The position numbers and the translations under genes are program-made. A stretch of DNA of 64,000 nt from Stenotrophomonas sp. ZAC14D1_NAIMI4_1 (GTDB lineage Bacteria; Pseudomonadota; Gammaproteobacteria; Xanthomonadales; Xanthomonadaceae). The notes below the pieces were generated by a model, which saw only the letters and a list, made by a program, of their open reading frames with translations, was not told where the DNA came from and did not search any database. The stretch covers positions 3,064,407 through 3,128,406 of the forward strand of contig NZ_CP026001.1 of the NCBI RefSeq assembly GCF_003086775.1, in the 5' to 3' direction. How positions within the stretch are numbered: position 1 is the first letter of the stretch; the number at the start of each line of letters is the position of its first letter. Below, in pieces: positions 1-9,423 of this stretch.

Positions 1-432
1 GCGGTCCAGCGCGACCTTGGCCACTTCGGCACTGAGCTGGGCAACGCGCTGCAGCTTTTCCTTCAGCCACAGGCGGGTAGCGACCAGGATCTGATCGTTG
101 CGGCTCCGCCCGGTGTGGATCTTGCGGCCGGCATCGCCCAGGCGCTCGGTGAGGCGCGCTTCGATGGCCGAGTGACCATCCTCGTACTGCGTATCGAGCA
201 CGAAACGGCCTGCGCGGAAGTCCTGTGCCAGCACCTCCAGTTCGCGCAGCAGGCCTTCCAGCTCGTCGGGGCTGAGGATGCCGATGTGCTGCAGGCCCTG
301 CGCGTGCGCGGCGCTGGCGGCGATATCGTGCAGGAAGAATTCGCGATCGAGGATCACGTCATCGCCGGCGAGGAAGGTCTGGATCTGGGCGTCGACGGCG
401 ACGCCGGGCTTCTGCCAAAGAAGGTCTGCCAT
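1..432 (-). CDS. argH: Argininosuccinate lyase, N-terminal part (cut by window edge)
   Basis: Last enzyme of arginine synthesis: it splits argininosuccinate into arginine and fumarate in the cytosol. Only the first 144 codons are visible. They begin [10 protein letters not shown] and contain EDGHSAIE (84-91) and TGRSRNDQ (107-114), the family's substrate-binding signatures. The gene is the last visible member of the minus-strand arg operon and starts 33 bp after the argC stop. Family assignment is certain; the remainder lies outside the window. Confidence 0.96.
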   Translation of the reverse strand, partial: MADLLWQKPGVAVDAQIQTFLAGDDVILDREFFLHDIAASAAHAQGLQHIGILSPDELEGLLRELEVLAQDFRAGRFVLDTQYEDGHSAIEARLTERLGDAGRKIHTGRSRNDQILVATRLWLKEKLQRVAQLSAEVAKVALDR

Positions 433-465
433 GGGGGGCTCCGGGAAGGCGGTGTCTGGGCGGTA

Positions 466-1419
466 TCAGTGCGGGATCGACGTCAGTTCGTCGATGCCCA
501 GCGCGAGGTTGAGGTTCTGCATGGCCTGGGTGGCGGCGCCCTTGAGCAGGTTGTCCAGGGTTGCCACGACCACGACCCGCTTGTTGCCCGGGGCCAGGGT
601 GAAGCCACCCACCTGCGCGCCATGGCGGCCGGCGATGCGGCTGACCCACGGCGCTTCATCCACGATTTCCACGAGTGCTTCCGCGGCGTAGGCCTGCTGG
701 AAGCGCTCGACGATCTGCTCGCGGGTCTGCGCGCGGTTCAGCCACAGGTTGGCGGTAAGGGTGATGCCACGGAAATGCGGTGCTACGTGCGGCATGAATT
801 CCACCGGCACGCCCAGCTGCGCGGACACTTCGCGTTCGTGCATGTGGTTGGTCAGCGCGTAGGGCATCAGGTTGTCGGCCAGCAGCTCGGGGTTGTTCTT
901 GTCCGAGGGCGAGGTGCCGGCACCGGAGTAGCCGGACACGCCGAAGCACTGCGGCGGGCCGGCCAGCAGGTCCAGCAGCGGATGGATCGCCAGCTGCATG
1001 GCCGTGGCGTAGCAGCCCGGGTTGCTGATGTGCTTCTGGCCCTGGTAGCGGCCACGGGTCAGCTCCGGCAGGCCGTAGTACCACTGGCCATCGAAGCGGT
1101 AGTCGGCCGACAGGTCGATGATGACGGTGTCCGGCTTGGCCGCCTGCAGGGCGGCCACGAAGGGGGCGGCCAGGCCATTGGGCAGGGCCAGGATCACCGC
1201 GTCCACGCCCTTGGCGGCCACGGCATCGGCGTCCAGGTTCTCGTAATGCAGCTCGCCCTGGTACTCCGGGTGATGATCGGCCAGGCGCTTGCCAGCGAGC
1301 TCGCGCGAAGACACGAATGCCAGCTGCAGGCGCGGATGCGCGGCCACCAGCTTGATCAGCTCGGCGCCGGTGTGGCCGCGGGCACCGACAATGCCCAGGG
1401 TGAAAGTCGAATCGTTCAT
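466..1419 (-). CDS. argC: N-acetyl-gamma-glutamyl-phosphate reductase
   Basis: NADPH-dependent reduction of N-acetylglutamyl phosphate to the semialdehyde, third step of the acetylated arginine route. The 317-aa protein has the nucleotide-binding [10 protein letters not shown] (9-18) and the catalytic cysteine in SNPGCYAT (Cys136). The start is set at ATG 1419 ([15 protein letters not shown]). The upstream in-frame extension lies inside the preceding gene, and this start overlaps that gene's stop in an ATGA arrangement, which implies translational coupling. It belongs to the minus-strand arg operon between the GNAT gene and argH. Confidence 0.96.
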   Translation of the reverse strand: MNDSTFTLGIVGARGHTGAELIKLVAAHPRLQLAFVSSRELAGKRLADHHPEYQGELHYENLDADAVAAKGVDAVILALPNGLAAPFVAALQAAKPDTVIIDLSADYRFDGQWYYGLPELTRGRYQGQKHISNPGCYATAMQLAIHPLLDLLAGPPQCFGVSGYSGAGTSPSDKNNPELLADNLMPYALTNHMHEREVSAQLGVPVEFMPHVAPHFRGITLTANLWLNRAQTREQIVERFQQAYAAEALVEIVDEAPWVSRIAGRHGAQVGGFTLAPGNKRVVVVATLDNLLKGAATQAMQNLNLALGIDELTSIPH

Positions 1420-2018
1420 GCGTGATGGTCCAGGCGGTGCTGCAGGTGGCGCTTCACGCCCTGCCATTCCGCGTCGATGATGGAGAAGATGACGGTGTCG
1501 CGCGGCGTGCCGTCGGCATGCCGGGTGTAGTTGCGCAGCACGCCGTCCTGCTTGGCGCCCAGGCGGGCGATGGCGGCGCGCGAGGTGTGGTTGAACCAGC
1601 TGGTTTCCAGCACCACGCTGATGCAGCCCAGGGTTTCAAACGCGTGCTGCAACAGCAGCAGCTTGGCCTCGGTGTTGACCCCGGTGCGCTGCACGCGCGG
1701 GGCGTACCAGGTGTAGCCGAGGCTGAGCCGGGGCACGCCCGGCTCCAGCGCATAGAAGCGCGTGCTGCCGACGATGTCGCCGGCCGCATCGCGGATCACG
1801 AACGGCAGCACCTTGCCTTCGGCCTGCACGTCCAGCGCGGCCTGCACGTAGTGCCCTGCCTGCTCCGGCGAAGGCACCTGGGTGTACCAGAGCTGGTCCA
1901 GGCCGCTGCCTTGCAATGCCGCCGCCAGGCCGGGCACGTGGTCACGCTGCAACGGCTCCAGCATCACGTGCTGGCCGCGCAGGGTGGGAACGGTGGTCCA
2001 GGCGTCGGCGTGGCTCAT
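1416..2018 (-). CDS. GNAT-family N-acetyltransferase inside the arg operon
   Basis: A 200-aa RimJ/RimL-type GNAT protein ([20 protein letters not shown]) predicted to transfer acetyl from acetyl-CoA to an amine. The order of segments, from the N-terminal [12 protein letters not shown] to the hydrophobic strand and acetyl-CoA region near [17 protein letters not shown], fits that family. Its stop overlaps the argC start by 4 bp and its start lies 5 bp after the argAB stop, so it is co-transcribed with arginine genes. It is not ArgA: the synthase activity is supplied by the GNAT domain fused to the kinase next door. The substrate is unknown. Confidence 0.88.
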   Translation of the reverse strand: MSHADAWTTVPTLRGQHVMLEPLQRDHVPGLAAALQGSGLDQLWYTQVPSPEQAGHYVQAALDVQAEGKVLPFVIRDAAGDIVGSTRFYALEPGVPRLSLGYTWYAPRVQRTGVNTEAKLLLLQHAFETLGCISVVLETSWFNHTSRAAIARLGAKQDGVLRNYTRHADGTPRDTVIFSIIDAEWQGVKRHLQHRLDHHA

Positions 2019-2023
2019 CGCAC

Positions 2024-3352
2024 TCAGTCCTGCAGGCTCGGCGGGCGCGCCGCGCAGTGGTCCACATAGGTCTTGATGCGGTCGATGCCATCGGCGCCGA
2101 ACCAGAACACCTTCCAGGTGTTCTGCTTGTAGCAGCCGTCGGACTCGGCGTAGTAGAAATGGTTGATCGGGTTGCCGTTGCGCGAGCGCCAGAACAGCTG
2201 CGGGGTTTCTTCCAGCATCACGTTCCAGACCGCACGCCCCAGGCCCTCACCCTGCGCATCGTCGAGCACGGCGAACTTGTCCAGGTACACGCCTTCGGCT
2301 TCGTCGGTGAGGATGACCGCGGTGCGGTAGTTCTCGCTGACATAGGCGCGCAGCAGCTTGGTCTTCTCGAAATAGTCCGGCACCAGGGTGCGGCCGAAAC
2401 TGGATTCGATCAGGCCCTTCAGGCGCGGCAGGTCCAGTTCGTCCCAGCCGGTGGCGCGCAGCACTTTTTCGCCCTTGCGCACCAGCGTGCCCGAGCCCTT
2501 GTGGGTGAACAGTTCCTTGGCCAGGTCAGCCGGCCGGGTGATCGACACCGACGATTCCAGCGGCAGGCGATCCAGCAGATCCTTGATCTGCTCGATCTTC
2601 ACCTTCATGCCGCCGTGGATCCACGGCTGCGCGATCAGGTGGTCATACTCGGTGGACAGGTTGATCGAATCGATCACGCTGCCCGACTCGTCCAGCAGGC
2701 CGCCGGTACCGGTGAGGAAGATGATCTTGTACGGCTGCAGTTCCTGCACCAGCTCGTTGGCGGCGAAATCGGCGTTGACGTTGAGGATCTGCCCGCCGGC
2801 GGTCTCGCCCAGGCTGGTGATGACCGGGATCGAGCCGGCGCGCAGGCTGGCCTCGATCGGGGCCAGGTTGACCCGCTTCACTTCACCGACCAGGCCGTAG
2901 GTGTCCACGTCCAGGTACTCGGCCTCGAACACGCCGCCGGTGATGGAGGTGGCGCGCGCACCGTTCTGCTGCAGGGCCTCGACCAGGCGCAGGTTGGACT
3001 GCTGGAACACGCGGCGCACGATCGCCAGCGCTTCGGGCGACGTCACCCGCAGGCCGTTGACGGTCTGCTTGTCGATGCCGGCGGCCGACAGTTCGGCATC
3101 CAGCTGCGGGCCGGCGCCGTGTAGCACGATCGGGGTCAGGCCGACTTCCTGCAGGAACGACAGCGAGGAGGTCAGCGCTTCGAGATCGTCGCGCAGCACC
3201 GCGCCGCCGACCTTGACCACGGCGAAGCGCTTGGCGTCCAGCTGCGAGAAGCGCTTGAGGTACTGGCTGATCTCCTTCGCGCTGGCCATGCTGGAAAGCA
3301 GGCGCACGATGGTCTGGCGGGTCTGGCGGTGGGGCTGGAGGGCAGGAGACAT
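2024..3352 (-). CDS. argB: Bifunctional N-acetylglutamate synthase/kinase (fused ArgA-ArgB type)
   Basis: First two steps of arginine synthesis in one 442-aa chain. The N-terminal ~300 residues are an amino-acid kinase ([30 protein letters not shown]). The C-terminal ~140 residues are a GNAT domain ([39 protein letters not shown]). This fusion (NAGS-K) is known from Xanthomonas and Maricaulis relatives, where arginine inhibits it. The first ATG is kept because related proteins are of similar length; an internal Met at residue 22 (ATG 3289) just before the kinase fold is an alternative. It lies 24 bp downstream of argE'. Confidence 0.95.
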   Translation of the reverse strand: MSPALQPHRQTRQTIVRLLSSMASAKEISQYLKRFSQLDAKRFAVVKVGGAVLRDDLEALTSSLSFLQEVGLTPIVLHGAGPQLDAELSAAGIDKQTVNGLRVTSPEALAIVRRVFQQSNLRLVEALQQNGARATSITGGVFEAEYLDVDTYGLVGEVKRVNLAPIEASLRAGSIPVITSLGETAGGQILNVNADFAANELVQELQPYKIIFLTGTGGLLDESGSVIDSINLSTEYDHLIAQPWIHGGMKVKIEQIKDLLDRLPLESSVSITRPADLAKELFTHKGSGTLVRKGEKVLRATGWDELDLPRLKGLIESSFGRTLVPDYFEKTKLLRAYVSENYRTAVILTDEAEGVYLDKFAVLDDAQGEGLGRAVWNVMLEETPQLFWRSRNGNPINHFYYAESDGCYKQNTWKVFWFGADGIDRIKTYVDHCAARPPSLQD

Positions 3353-3376
3353 TTCGGTTTCGTCAGAAGGTAGGTA

Positions 3377-4465
3377 TCAGGCGCCGGCGGCGATGATGCG
3401 GTGCACGGCGTCGGTATAGCGCTGCAGCTGGTCCAGCGTCACGAACTCATCGGCGGTGTGGGCCTGGGCGATGTCACCCGGCCCGAACACCAGCGTGGTG
3501 TAACCACCGGCGGAGAACAGCGAGGCTTCGGTCCAGAAGTCCACGGCGTTGCCGATCGGCAGGTCCAGCGCATCGGCCACGTCGCGCGCCAGCAGGCGGC
3601 GGTGTTCTGCTTCGGCGATGTCACCGGCCGGCAGGCTGGGGCCACGGAAGGTTTCGGTGAACAGTGCGGCGTCCGGTTCGGCGAAACCGGCGAAGGTGGC
3701 CAGCAGCGCATCGATGTCCATCGACGGCAGCGGGCGGAAGCCGAAACGCACTTCAGCGGCCGGGGCGATCATGTTGGCCTTGATGCCACCCTCGACGCGA
3801 CCGATGTTGAAGCGCAGGCCGGTGAGGCCGCCAAAGCGCGCCGAGGCCAGCGATTCCACATGGTCCAGCGCGCGGTTGCCCCAGCGCATGGCCTGGTGCA
3901 GCGCACTGGCGGCCGCATCCTGCTTGCCCGAGGCATGGCCGGCACGGCCGGCGAACTGCATCAGCACCGAGCTGATGCCACGGTGGGCCAGCACGGCCTC
4001 GCTCATGGTCGGCTCGGCCACCAGCACCGCTTCGTACGGCAGGCCACGGGCCAGGAACGCGGCGATGCAGCGCGGGTCGTTGGCTTCCTCGTCGCTGGAG
4101 AACAGGAACGCGGCGTCGCCATCGCTGGCATTGGCCGCGGCCACCAGCGCAGCGGCCGCGCCCTTGATGTCACACACGCCGAGGCCGACCACGCGGTCAT
4201 CCAGGCGGCGCATCACGTGCGGGTCAGCACTCCAGTGCGGCGAGTCCGGCACGGTATCCAGATGCACGTTGAACAGGTACTTCGGCGTCCCGCGCACGGC
4301 ATACAGGCTGACCGCACCGGCGCCGTGGTCGATCACCTCGACGTTGAAGCCGGGCAGGTTCGCACGCAGGTAATCGAAGATGCCACCGGTGGTGATCGCA
4401 CGCGGCGGGTTGCGGGTGTCGAAGGACACCAGGGCCTGCAGGTGATCGAGCGTCTGTTCAAGCAT
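3377..4465 (-). CDS. argE: M20 deacetylase of the arginine route, probably N-acetylcitrulline deacetylase
   Basis: A 362-aa M20 dinuclear zinc amidohydrolase. Visible metal ligands are His68 and Asp70 in FNVHLDT, Asp99 in GVCDIKG and the Glu pair in SSDEEAND (125-130). Annotation pipelines would call it acetylornithine deacetylase. The operon carries an acetylornithine carbamoyltransferase rather than ornithine carbamoyltransferase, so the substrate here should be N-acetylcitrulline, as shown for the Xanthomonas homologue. It is the third gene of the operon. A repeat-containing 109-bp gap separates it from argG. Confidence 0.92.
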   Translation of the reverse strand: MLEQTLDHLQALVSFDTRNPPRAITTGGIFDYLRANLPGFNVEVIDHGAGAVSLYAVRGTPKYLFNVHLDTVPDSPHWSADPHVMRRLDDRVVGLGVCDIKGAAAALVAAANASDGDAAFLFSSDEEANDPRCIAAFLARGLPYEAVLVAEPTMSEAVLAHRGISSVLMQFAGRAGHASGKQDAAASALHQAMRWGNRALDHVESLASARFGGLTGLRFNIGRVEGGIKANMIAPAAEVRFGFRPLPSMDIDALLATFAGFAEPDAALFTETFRGPSLPAGDIAEAEHRRLLARDVADALDLPIGNAVDFWTEASLFSAGGYTTLVFGPGDIAQAHTADEFVTLDQLQRYTDAVHRIIAAGA

Positions 4466-4488
4466 GAATCAACAATCCTGTGGAATTC

Positions 4489-4511
4489 CGCCGGGCATGG
4501 CCCGGCGCTAC
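4489..4511 (-). repeat. SMAG/REP-like palindrome (GTAG on minus strand)
   Basis: An inverted repeat CGCCGGGC/GCCCGGCG with a terminal GTAG when read on the minus strand. It lies in the argG-argE gap. In the mRNA it forms a strong hairpin that could protect or trim the argG transcript. Confidence 0.8.
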
Positions 4512-4527
4512 CGGAATGCGCCTGCTG

Positions 4528-4571
4528 GAGAGCCCCCTAGGTGTTCAAGGGGGCGCGCCAGCGGCGCAGGT
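4528..4571. repeat. Two-hairpin repeat, family B, copy 1
   Basis: Consists of GGAGAGCCCCC, a short spacer, AGGGGGCGCGCC and a small GCGCC/GGCGC-like hairpin. The first stem pairs 4532-4538 with 4548-4554. A second copy with the same frame but a longer stem lies at 59801-59845. It sits in the argG-argE intergenic gap. Confidence 0.6.
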
Positions 4572-4574
4572 GGG

Positions 4575-5771
4575 TCAACCGCGGTTGACCTGCGCGTACA
4601 AGGTCGAGCTCATGCCGAACAGCTTGATGAAGCCTTCGGCCTCTTCCACGCCCCAGTCGGCCGACTGCGCGTAGGTGGCACCCTTGGTGTTGAGCAGGTG
4701 CGGCGACTTCACGGCCACCGCATCGACGCGGCCGCCACGGGTTTCCAGCACCACTTCACCATTGACCTTGGCCTGCGAGGACTTCAGGAAGGCCTCGATG
4801 TCGGTCTTCAGCGGGTCGTGGTAGAAGCCTTCATACACCAGCTCCACCCACTTGCGCGCCACGTCCGGCTTGAAGCGGTTCTGCTGCTTGGTCAGCACGG
4901 CGTCTTCCAGGGCGCGGTGCGCGGCCAGCAGCGAGACCAGGCCCGGTGCCTCGAACACGATGCGGCCCTTCAGGCCGATCACGGTATCGCCGGTGTAGAC
5001 GCCGCGGCCGACGCCGTACGGGGCAAACAGCTTGTTGAGCTGTGCCAGGATCTGGTCACCCGGCAGCGCCTTGCCGTCCAGTTCGACGGCTTCGCCTTCG
5101 ACGAACTTCAGGGTCACGGTCAGGGCCTGTTCCGGCCACTCGCTGCGCGGCGAGCACCAGCCACGCGCGCCTTCGCCCGGGGCTTCCCAACGGTCGATCT
5201 CACCGCCGGACATGGTCAGGCCCAGCAGGTTCTCGTTGATGGTGTAGGCCTGCTGCTTGGCGCGCACGCCGAAGCCGCGTTCTTCCAGGTACTTCTGCTC
5301 GTAGGCGCGGGTCTGGGTGTGTTCCTTCTGGATCTCGCGGATCGGCGCGATGATCTGGTAGTCGCCCAGTGCCTTCACGGCCAGGTCGAAGCGGACCTGA
5401 TCGTTGCCCATACCGGTGCAGCCGTGGGCGATGATGTTGGTGCCCAGTTCGGCGGCACGCTTCAGCGCGGCATCGACGATCAGGTAGCGGTCGGAGACCA
5501 GCAGCGGGTACTGGCCCTGGTAGCCTTCGCCGGCCCACACGAACGGCTTGACGAAGCCTTCCCAGATGGCCGGGCCACCGTTGACGGTCTGGTGGCTGGC
5601 CACGCCCAGCTCGGCAGCGCGCTTCTCGATGAAATCGCGCTCCTCATCATCCACGCCGCCGGTGTCGGCGAACACGGTGTGCACGTTGTAGCCACGCTCC
5701 TGCAGGTACGGCACGCAGAAGCTGGTATCCAGGCCGCCGGAGAAGGCGAGAACGACGTCTTTGTTGCTCAT
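4575..5771 (-). CDS. argG: Argininosuccinate synthase
   Basis: ATP-dependent condensation of citrulline with aspartate. The 398-aa protein opens [19 protein letters not shown], with the PP-loop SGGLDTS at 11-17. It also contains [15 protein letters not shown] and YTINENLLG, typical of the family. The start is fixed at ATG 5771; the in-frame extension upstream crosses a SMAG repeat pair and has no family similarity. Length matches the usual ~400 aa. Confidence 0.97.
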   Translation of the reverse strand: MSNKDVVLAFSGGLDTSFCVPYLQERGYNVHTVFADTGGVDDEERDFIEKRAAELGVASHQTVNGGPAIWEGFVKPFVWAGEGYQGQYPLLVSDRYLIVDAALKRAAELGTNIIAHGCTGMGNDQVRFDLAVKALGDYQIIAPIREIQKEHTQTRAYEQKYLEERGFGVRAKQQAYTINENLLGLTMSGGEIDRWEAPGEGARGWCSPRSEWPEQALTVTLKFVEGEAVELDGKALPGDQILAQLNKLFAPYGVGRGVYTGDTVIGLKGRIVFEAPGLVSLLAAHRALEDAVLTKQQNRFKPDVARKWVELVYEGFYHDPLKTDIEAFLKSSQAKVNGEVVLETRGGRVDAVAVKSPHLLNTKGATYAQSADWGVEEAEGFIKLFGMSSTLYAQVNRG

Positions 5772-5804
5772 GGGGATCAGGTCCACTTGGGGGATGGGAA
5801 TTCG

Positions 5805-5878
5805 GTAGAGCCGACCGTTGGTCGGCTGGAATGTTGGATGCACCGCTGCTGGAGCAGCCGACCAACGGTCGGCTCTAC
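5805..5878. repeat. Facing pair of SMAG palindromes between argF' and argG
   Basis: Two palindromes of GTAGAGCCGACCGTTGGTCGGCT type in opposite orientation, at 5805-5827 and 5856-5878, GTAG ends outward. They can fold separately or pair with each other into a long hairpin. They occupy most of the 119-bp gap between argF' and argG. Confidence 0.85.
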
Positions 5879-5890
5879 CCCTTGTTAGAT

Positions 5891-6901
5891 CTAGCGCCCG
5901 GCAACCGCCGCCATGATCGCCTTCTGCACGTGCAGGCGGTTCTCGGCTTCGTTGATGGCGATGCACTGCGGCGAATCCATCACGCCGTCGGTGGCCTTGA
6001 CGTTGCGGCGCAGCGGCAGGCAGTGGCTGAACACGCCGTTGTTGGTCAGCGCCATCTTGCGTTCGTCGACGATGAAGTGCTTGAACTGGTCGCGGATCGG
6101 CTTTTCCGGTTCCCAGTTGCCGAAGAACGGCAGCGCGCCCCAGCTCTTGGCGTAGACGACGTCGGCGCCGGCGTAGGCGCTGTCGATGTCATGGCTGATC
6201 TTCAGCGAACCACCGCTCTCGGCCACGTTCTGCTCGGCCCAGCCCATGTAGCGGTCGTCGAGGATGTAGTCGGCGGTCGGGCACAGCAGGGTCACGTCCA
6301 TGCCCATGCGGGTGGCGATGGTCAGCGCCGAGTTGGCCACGGCGGTGTTCAGCGGCTTGGGGTGGTAGGTCCAGGTCAGCACGTACTTCTTGCCGCGCAG
6401 GTCCTGGGTACCGAAGTGTTCCTGCAGCGCCATCACGTGGGCCAGTTCCTGGCACGGGTGGGTGATGGTCTCCATGTTGATGACCGGCACCGGCGAGTAC
6501 TTGGCGAAGCTGTTGAGGACGATGTCCTGGCGGTCGTAGGCCCAGTCGATGAACTTGGGGAACGCACGCACGGCGATGATGTCGCAGTAACGCCCCAGCA
6601 CCTTGGCCACTTCTGCGATGTGCTCTTCCGTGTCGCCGTCCATCACCGTGCCGAGGTTGAACTCGATCGGCCACGCATCCTTGCCCGGCTGCAGCACCAC
6701 CGCGTGGGCACCGAGCTGGAACGCGCCCAGTTCGAAGCTGGTGCGGGTGCGCATGGACGGGTTGAAGAACACCAGCGCGATCGACTTGCCCTTGAGCTGG
6801 TCGCCGAGCTTGTTGCGCTTGAACAGCGCGGCCTGGGTCAGCAGCGCGTCAAGATCGCTGCGGCTCCAGTCCTGGGTGTTCAGGAAGTGCTTGGGGGACA
6901 T
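5891..6901 (-). CDS. argF': N-acetylornithine carbamoyltransferase
   Basis: Transfers the carbamoyl group to N-acetylornithine to give N-acetylcitrulline. The carbamoyl-phosphate motif SMRTRT, HPCQ and HCLPLRR are present, together with [12 protein letters not shown] and DTEEHIAEV, the specific signature of the acetylornithine enzymes. Counting from the second of two adjacent ATGs puts the lysine of [10 protein letters not shown] at position 302, which is the carboxylated lysine of the Xanthomonas campestris enzyme; I therefore use ATG 6901 (336 aa), with ATG 6904 as alternative. An AAGGAAAG ribosome site precedes it. First structural gene of the operon, behind a candidate attenuator. Confidence 0.96.
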   Translation of the reverse strand: MSPKHFLNTQDWSRSDLDALLTQAALFKRNKLGDQLKGKSIALVFFNPSMRTRTSFELGAFQLGAHAVVLQPGKDAWPIEFNLGTVMDGDTEEHIAEVAKVLGRYCDIIAVRAFPKFIDWAYDRQDIVLNSFAKYSPVPVINMETITHPCQELAHVMALQEHFGTQDLRGKKYVLTWTYHPKPLNTAVANSALTIATRMGMDVTLLCPTADYILDDRYMGWAEQNVAESGGSLKISHDIDSAYAGADVVYAKSWGALPFFGNWEPEKPIRDQFKHFIVDERKMALTNNGVFSHCLPLRRNVKATDGVMDSPQCIAINEAENRLHVQKAIMAAVAGR

Positions 6902-7010
6902 CATCTTTCCTTGCGTGGCGGCGCCGGGGGTGCGGCGCGGTGGAAGGGAGAACAGGGAACAGGGTGGGACGAAAAAGTTTCAGATGAAGCTTTCGGAACG
7001 CGGAAACGAA

Positions 7011-7036
7011 AAAACCCAGCCGGGAGGCTGGGTTTT
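7011..7036 (-). terminator. Attenuator terminator upstream of argF'
   Basis: An 8-bp GC-rich stem (ACCCAGCC at 7014-7021 with GGCTGGGT at 7026-7033), extended by A-U pairs. Read on the minus strand it is followed by six Ts, the form of an intrinsic terminator. It stands about 110 bp before the argF' start and after a short leader ORF, so it would terminate the operon's own transcript. Confidence 0.8.
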
Positions 7037-7090
7037 CATCGGACGAACAGCAGAAAGCTCCGGTTACCCAGCGAGGATGTGGGGTTCCGG
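7014..7090 (-). promoter_or_regulatory. Alternative leader-RNA pairings (pause hairpin and antiterminator) before the arg operon
   Basis: Read on the minus strand. Segment 1 (complement of 7082-7090, CCGGAACCC) can pair with segment 2 (complement of 7060-7069). Segment 2 also contains GCTGGGT (complement of 7066-7072), which is fully complementary to ACCCAGC, the 5' arm of the terminator. A ribosome stalled at the leader's arginine codons would cover segment 1 and free segment 2 to pair with the terminator arm. A ribosome reaching the stop codon would cover segment 2 and let the terminator form. Pairings are seen in the sequence; the mechanism is inferred by analogy with his/trp-type attenuators. 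Confidence 0.65.
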
Positions 7091-7165
7091 TCGACGGGCA
7101 CGCGACGTCATGCCAGTGGCCTGGCGGGCGGCGCTGCTGTCGTGCTGGAAGTCGGTGAGCTTCAT
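7064..7165 (-). CDS. Putative arginine leader peptide (33 aa)
   Basis: A short ORF beginning [15 protein letters not shown] and ending [12 protein letters not shown]. It has four arginines, three of them within four codons (R22, R24, R25, coded CGT, CGT and CGA rather than the CGC favoured in this genome). The stop codon overlaps the GCTGGGT segment that can pair with the downstream terminator. No clear Shine-Dalgarno precedes it. A GATAAT box at 7171-7176 would place the transcript start at or next to the ATG, suggesting leaderless translation. No family recognised; the assignment rests on position, arginine codons and RNA pairing. Confidence 0.6.
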   Translation of the reverse strand: MKLTDFQHDSSAARQATGMTSRARRPEPHILAG

Positions 7166-7170
7166 GGTCG

Positions 7171-7202
7171 ATTATCTTTGCATGGGGGCGGGGTGGGCGC
7201 AA
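7171..7202 (-). promoter_or_regulatory. Possible promoter of the arg leader
   Basis: Minus-strand GATAAT (7176-7171) is a fair -10 box. The only TTG-type hexamer upstream (TTGCGC, 7202-7197) leaves a 20-bp spacer, longer than ideal. The -10 box sits 5 bp before the leader ATG. Confidence 0.3.
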
Positions 7203-7238
7203 GACCCCACGCTGCCGGCAGCGCATGGCCCCGGCCGG

Positions 7239-7802
7239 TCAGGGGGAACTGGCCGCCGCCTGCTCCGGGCCCACCCAGGGGGTGATCGAGACCCGGATCT
7301 TCAACCGGTTGCCGGGGTCTTCCGGCAGCCGCGAACGGTATTTGGTGCCCTTGTAGACGTAGTCCACGTCATAGGCGATCGGCCGGCGGAACTCGCGGCC
7401 GACCGGCACGATCTTGCAGTCGCGGGTCAGCATGGGGCCATTGTTGGCCGGGGCCGGCGCCGGGTTCTCGGCGGCCACCTCCTGGGCGGCCTCCTCGTCG
7501 CTGTGCTTGAACATCGAGCGCACCGAGTCCCAGAAGCGACCGATCCGCCCCTTTTCCTCCACCGGCTCCTCGCCGGTCACGTTGACCGGGGCCAGGGTGC
7601 GGGTCGAGACCGGCTCGCAGTGCTCCTCGGTGCGGGTCGCGCGCAGGGTCTGGAAGACCGGTTCGACGTTCAGCACCTGGGCGTAGTCGAACTTCACGTT
7701 CTCCACGATCACCACCCGGTTGCGCGGTTCGGCCTCCTGGGCCTGGGCCACGACCGGCGCCGCCGACAGGCAGGCCAGGGTCAGCAACGCGGTGGATTTC
7801 AT
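7239..7802 (-). CDS. Exported protein with the C-terminal module of glycine-zipper 2TM proteins
   Basis: A 187-aa protein with an N-terminal signal peptide ([21 protein letters not shown]). The middle part is charged and contains [19 protein letters not shown]. The C-terminal block [37 protein letters not shown] resembles the conserved tail of xanthomonad glycine-zipper 2TM envelope proteins, but no glycine zipper is present here. The start is ATG 7802, the only Met with a signal peptide. Function unknown, probably periplasmic or outer membrane. It is divergent from cysS and ends just upstream of the arg leader promoter. Confidence 0.8.
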   Translation of the reverse strand: MKSTALLTLACLSAAPVVAQAQEAEPRNRVVIVENVKFDYAQVLNVEPVFQTLRATRTEEHCEPVSTRTLAPVNVTGEEPVEEKGRIGRFWDSVRSMFKHSDEEAAQEVAAENPAPAPANNGPMLTRDCKIVPVGREFRRPIAYDVDYVYKGTKYRSRLPEDPGNRLKIRVSITPWVGPEQAAASSP

Positions 7803-7991
7803 TGGCGATGGAAGAAAGGGCACGGCGATAGTGTAGGCAGTGACGACCGCGAGGGGCTGAACATTACCCGTCCGCGCAGCTCCTGCCCACCCCTCGGCGG
7901 CCCCCCTGCCCCGCCCGGCCGCCGCCGGCCATCCCCCCATTGGGGCCCGACACGTTCTAAAATCACAGGCTTGTCCCCCAGCCACAGCCCC

Positions 7992-9368
7992 ATGACCCTG
8001 CGCCTGCACAACAACCTGACTCGCCAGCTCGAACCGTTCACCCCGATCGACCCGGCCTGTCCGACCCTGTATGTGTGCGGCCCGACGGTCTACAACTACG
8101 TGCACATCGGCAATGCCCGCGGCCCGGTGGTGTTCGGGGTGCTGGCCGACCTGCTGCGGCGGCGTTTCGGTGGCCTGCGCTACGCGCGCAACATCACCGA
8201 CGTGGACGACAAGATCAACAACGCCGCGCGCGAGCAGGGCGTGCCGATCAGCACCATCACCGACAAGTTCGCCGCCGCCTACCGTGAAGACATGGCCGCG
8301 CTGGGCGTGGTGCCACCGGACATCGAGCCGGAAGTGACCGCGCACATGCCGCAGATCATCACCATGATCGAGCAGCTCATCGCCAACGGCCACGCCTACG
8401 CCGCCGAGGGCCACGTGCTGTTCGCGGTGGCCAGCTTCGATGGCTACGGCAAGCTGTCGCGCCGTGATCCGGAGGAAATGCTGGCCGGTGCCCGCGTCGA
8501 GGTGGCCCCGTACAAGCGCGATGCCGGCGATTTCGTGCTGTGGAAGCCCTCCAGTGACGACCTGCCCGGCTGGGAATCGCCGTGGGGCCGTGGCCGCCCC
8601 GGCTGGCACATCGAATGCTCGGCGATGGCTGCCGCCCACCTGGGCGAGACCATCGACATCCATGCCGGTGGCGTGGACCTGCAGTTCCCGCACCACGAAA
8701 ACGAGATCGCGCAGAGCGAGTGCGCCCATGGCGGCAGGATCTTCGCCCGGTTCTGGATGCACAACGGCATGCTCAACTTCGGCGGCGCCAAGATGAGCAA
8801 GTCGCTGGGCAACATCGAGCGCGTGCATGACCTGGTGCGCCAGCATCCGCCCGAGGCGCTGCGCCTGGCCCTGCTCTCGGCCCACTACCGGCAGCCGCTG
8901 GACTGGTCCGATGCGCTGATCGAACAGTCCGCGCGCACCCTGGACCGCCTGTACGGCACCCTGCGCGACCTGGCCGATGTGACCGCCACGGCGGCGATCC
9001 CGGCCGCCGTCGAGGCGACCCTGGATGACGATCTGAACACCCCGCAGGCGCTGGCCGAAGTGGCCCGCATCGCCGGCGAGGCGCGCCGCGCGACCGATCC
9101 GGCCGAGCGCACGCGCCTGAAGGGCGAGCTGCTCGGTGCCGGCCTGGCGCTGGGCCTGCTGCAGGCCGACCCGGCGCAGTGGTTCGGCACCGCGGCCAGC
9201 GAAGGCGACGACGATGCACGCATCCAGGCCCTGATCGACGAGCGTGCCGCCGCCAAGCAGGCCCGTGATTTCGCCCGCTCCGACGCCATCCGCGACCAGC
9301 TGGCCGCCGAAGGCATCGTCCTGGAAGACACCCCGCAGGGCGTGCGCTGGGTACGCAAGCGCGCCTGA
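7992..9368 (+). CDS. cysS: Cysteinyl-tRNA synthetase
   Basis: Class I aminoacyl-tRNA synthetase charging tRNA-Cys. The 458-aa protein starts [12 protein letters not shown] and has the zinc cysteine in [10 protein letters not shown] (Cys29), the HIGN signature (38-41) and KMSKS in AKMSKSLGN. The C-terminal DALR-type helical region follows. The length is normal. The reading frame stays open far upstream of this ATG, but only this start gives the family N-terminus. It is followed by sufE after a 55-bp gap. Confidence 0.97.
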   Translation: MTLRLHNNLTRQLEPFTPIDPACPTLYVCGPTVYNYVHIGNARGPVVFGVLADLLRRRFGGLRYARNITDVDDKINNAAREQGVPISTITDKFAAAYREDMAALGVVPPDIEPEVTAHMPQIITMIEQLIANGHAYAAEGHVLFAVASFDGYGKLSRRDPEEMLAGARVEVAPYKRDAGDFVLWKPSSDDLPGWESPWGRGRPGWHIECSAMAAAHLGETIDIHAGGVDLQFPHHENEIAQSECAHGGRIFARFWMHNGMLNFGGAKMSKSLGNIERVHDLVRQHPPEALRLALLSAHYRQPLDWSDALIEQSARTLDRLYGTLRDLADVTATAAIPAAVEATLDDDLNTPQALAEVARIAGEARRATDPAERTRLKGELLGAGLALGLLQADPAQWFGTAASEGDDDARIQALIDERAAAKQARDFARSDAIRDQLAAEGIVLEDTPQGVRWVRKRA

Positions 9369-9423
9369 CCCGCCCTGCCCCGTGGCCGGCGCGTCCGGCC
9401 ACGCCCCCACTGTAGAGACCGTT

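Noticed and set aside
6603..7991. Upstream extension of the cysS frame
   Set aside because: Covers argF', the arg leader and the envelope gene antisense; CysS proteins start at ATG 7992.
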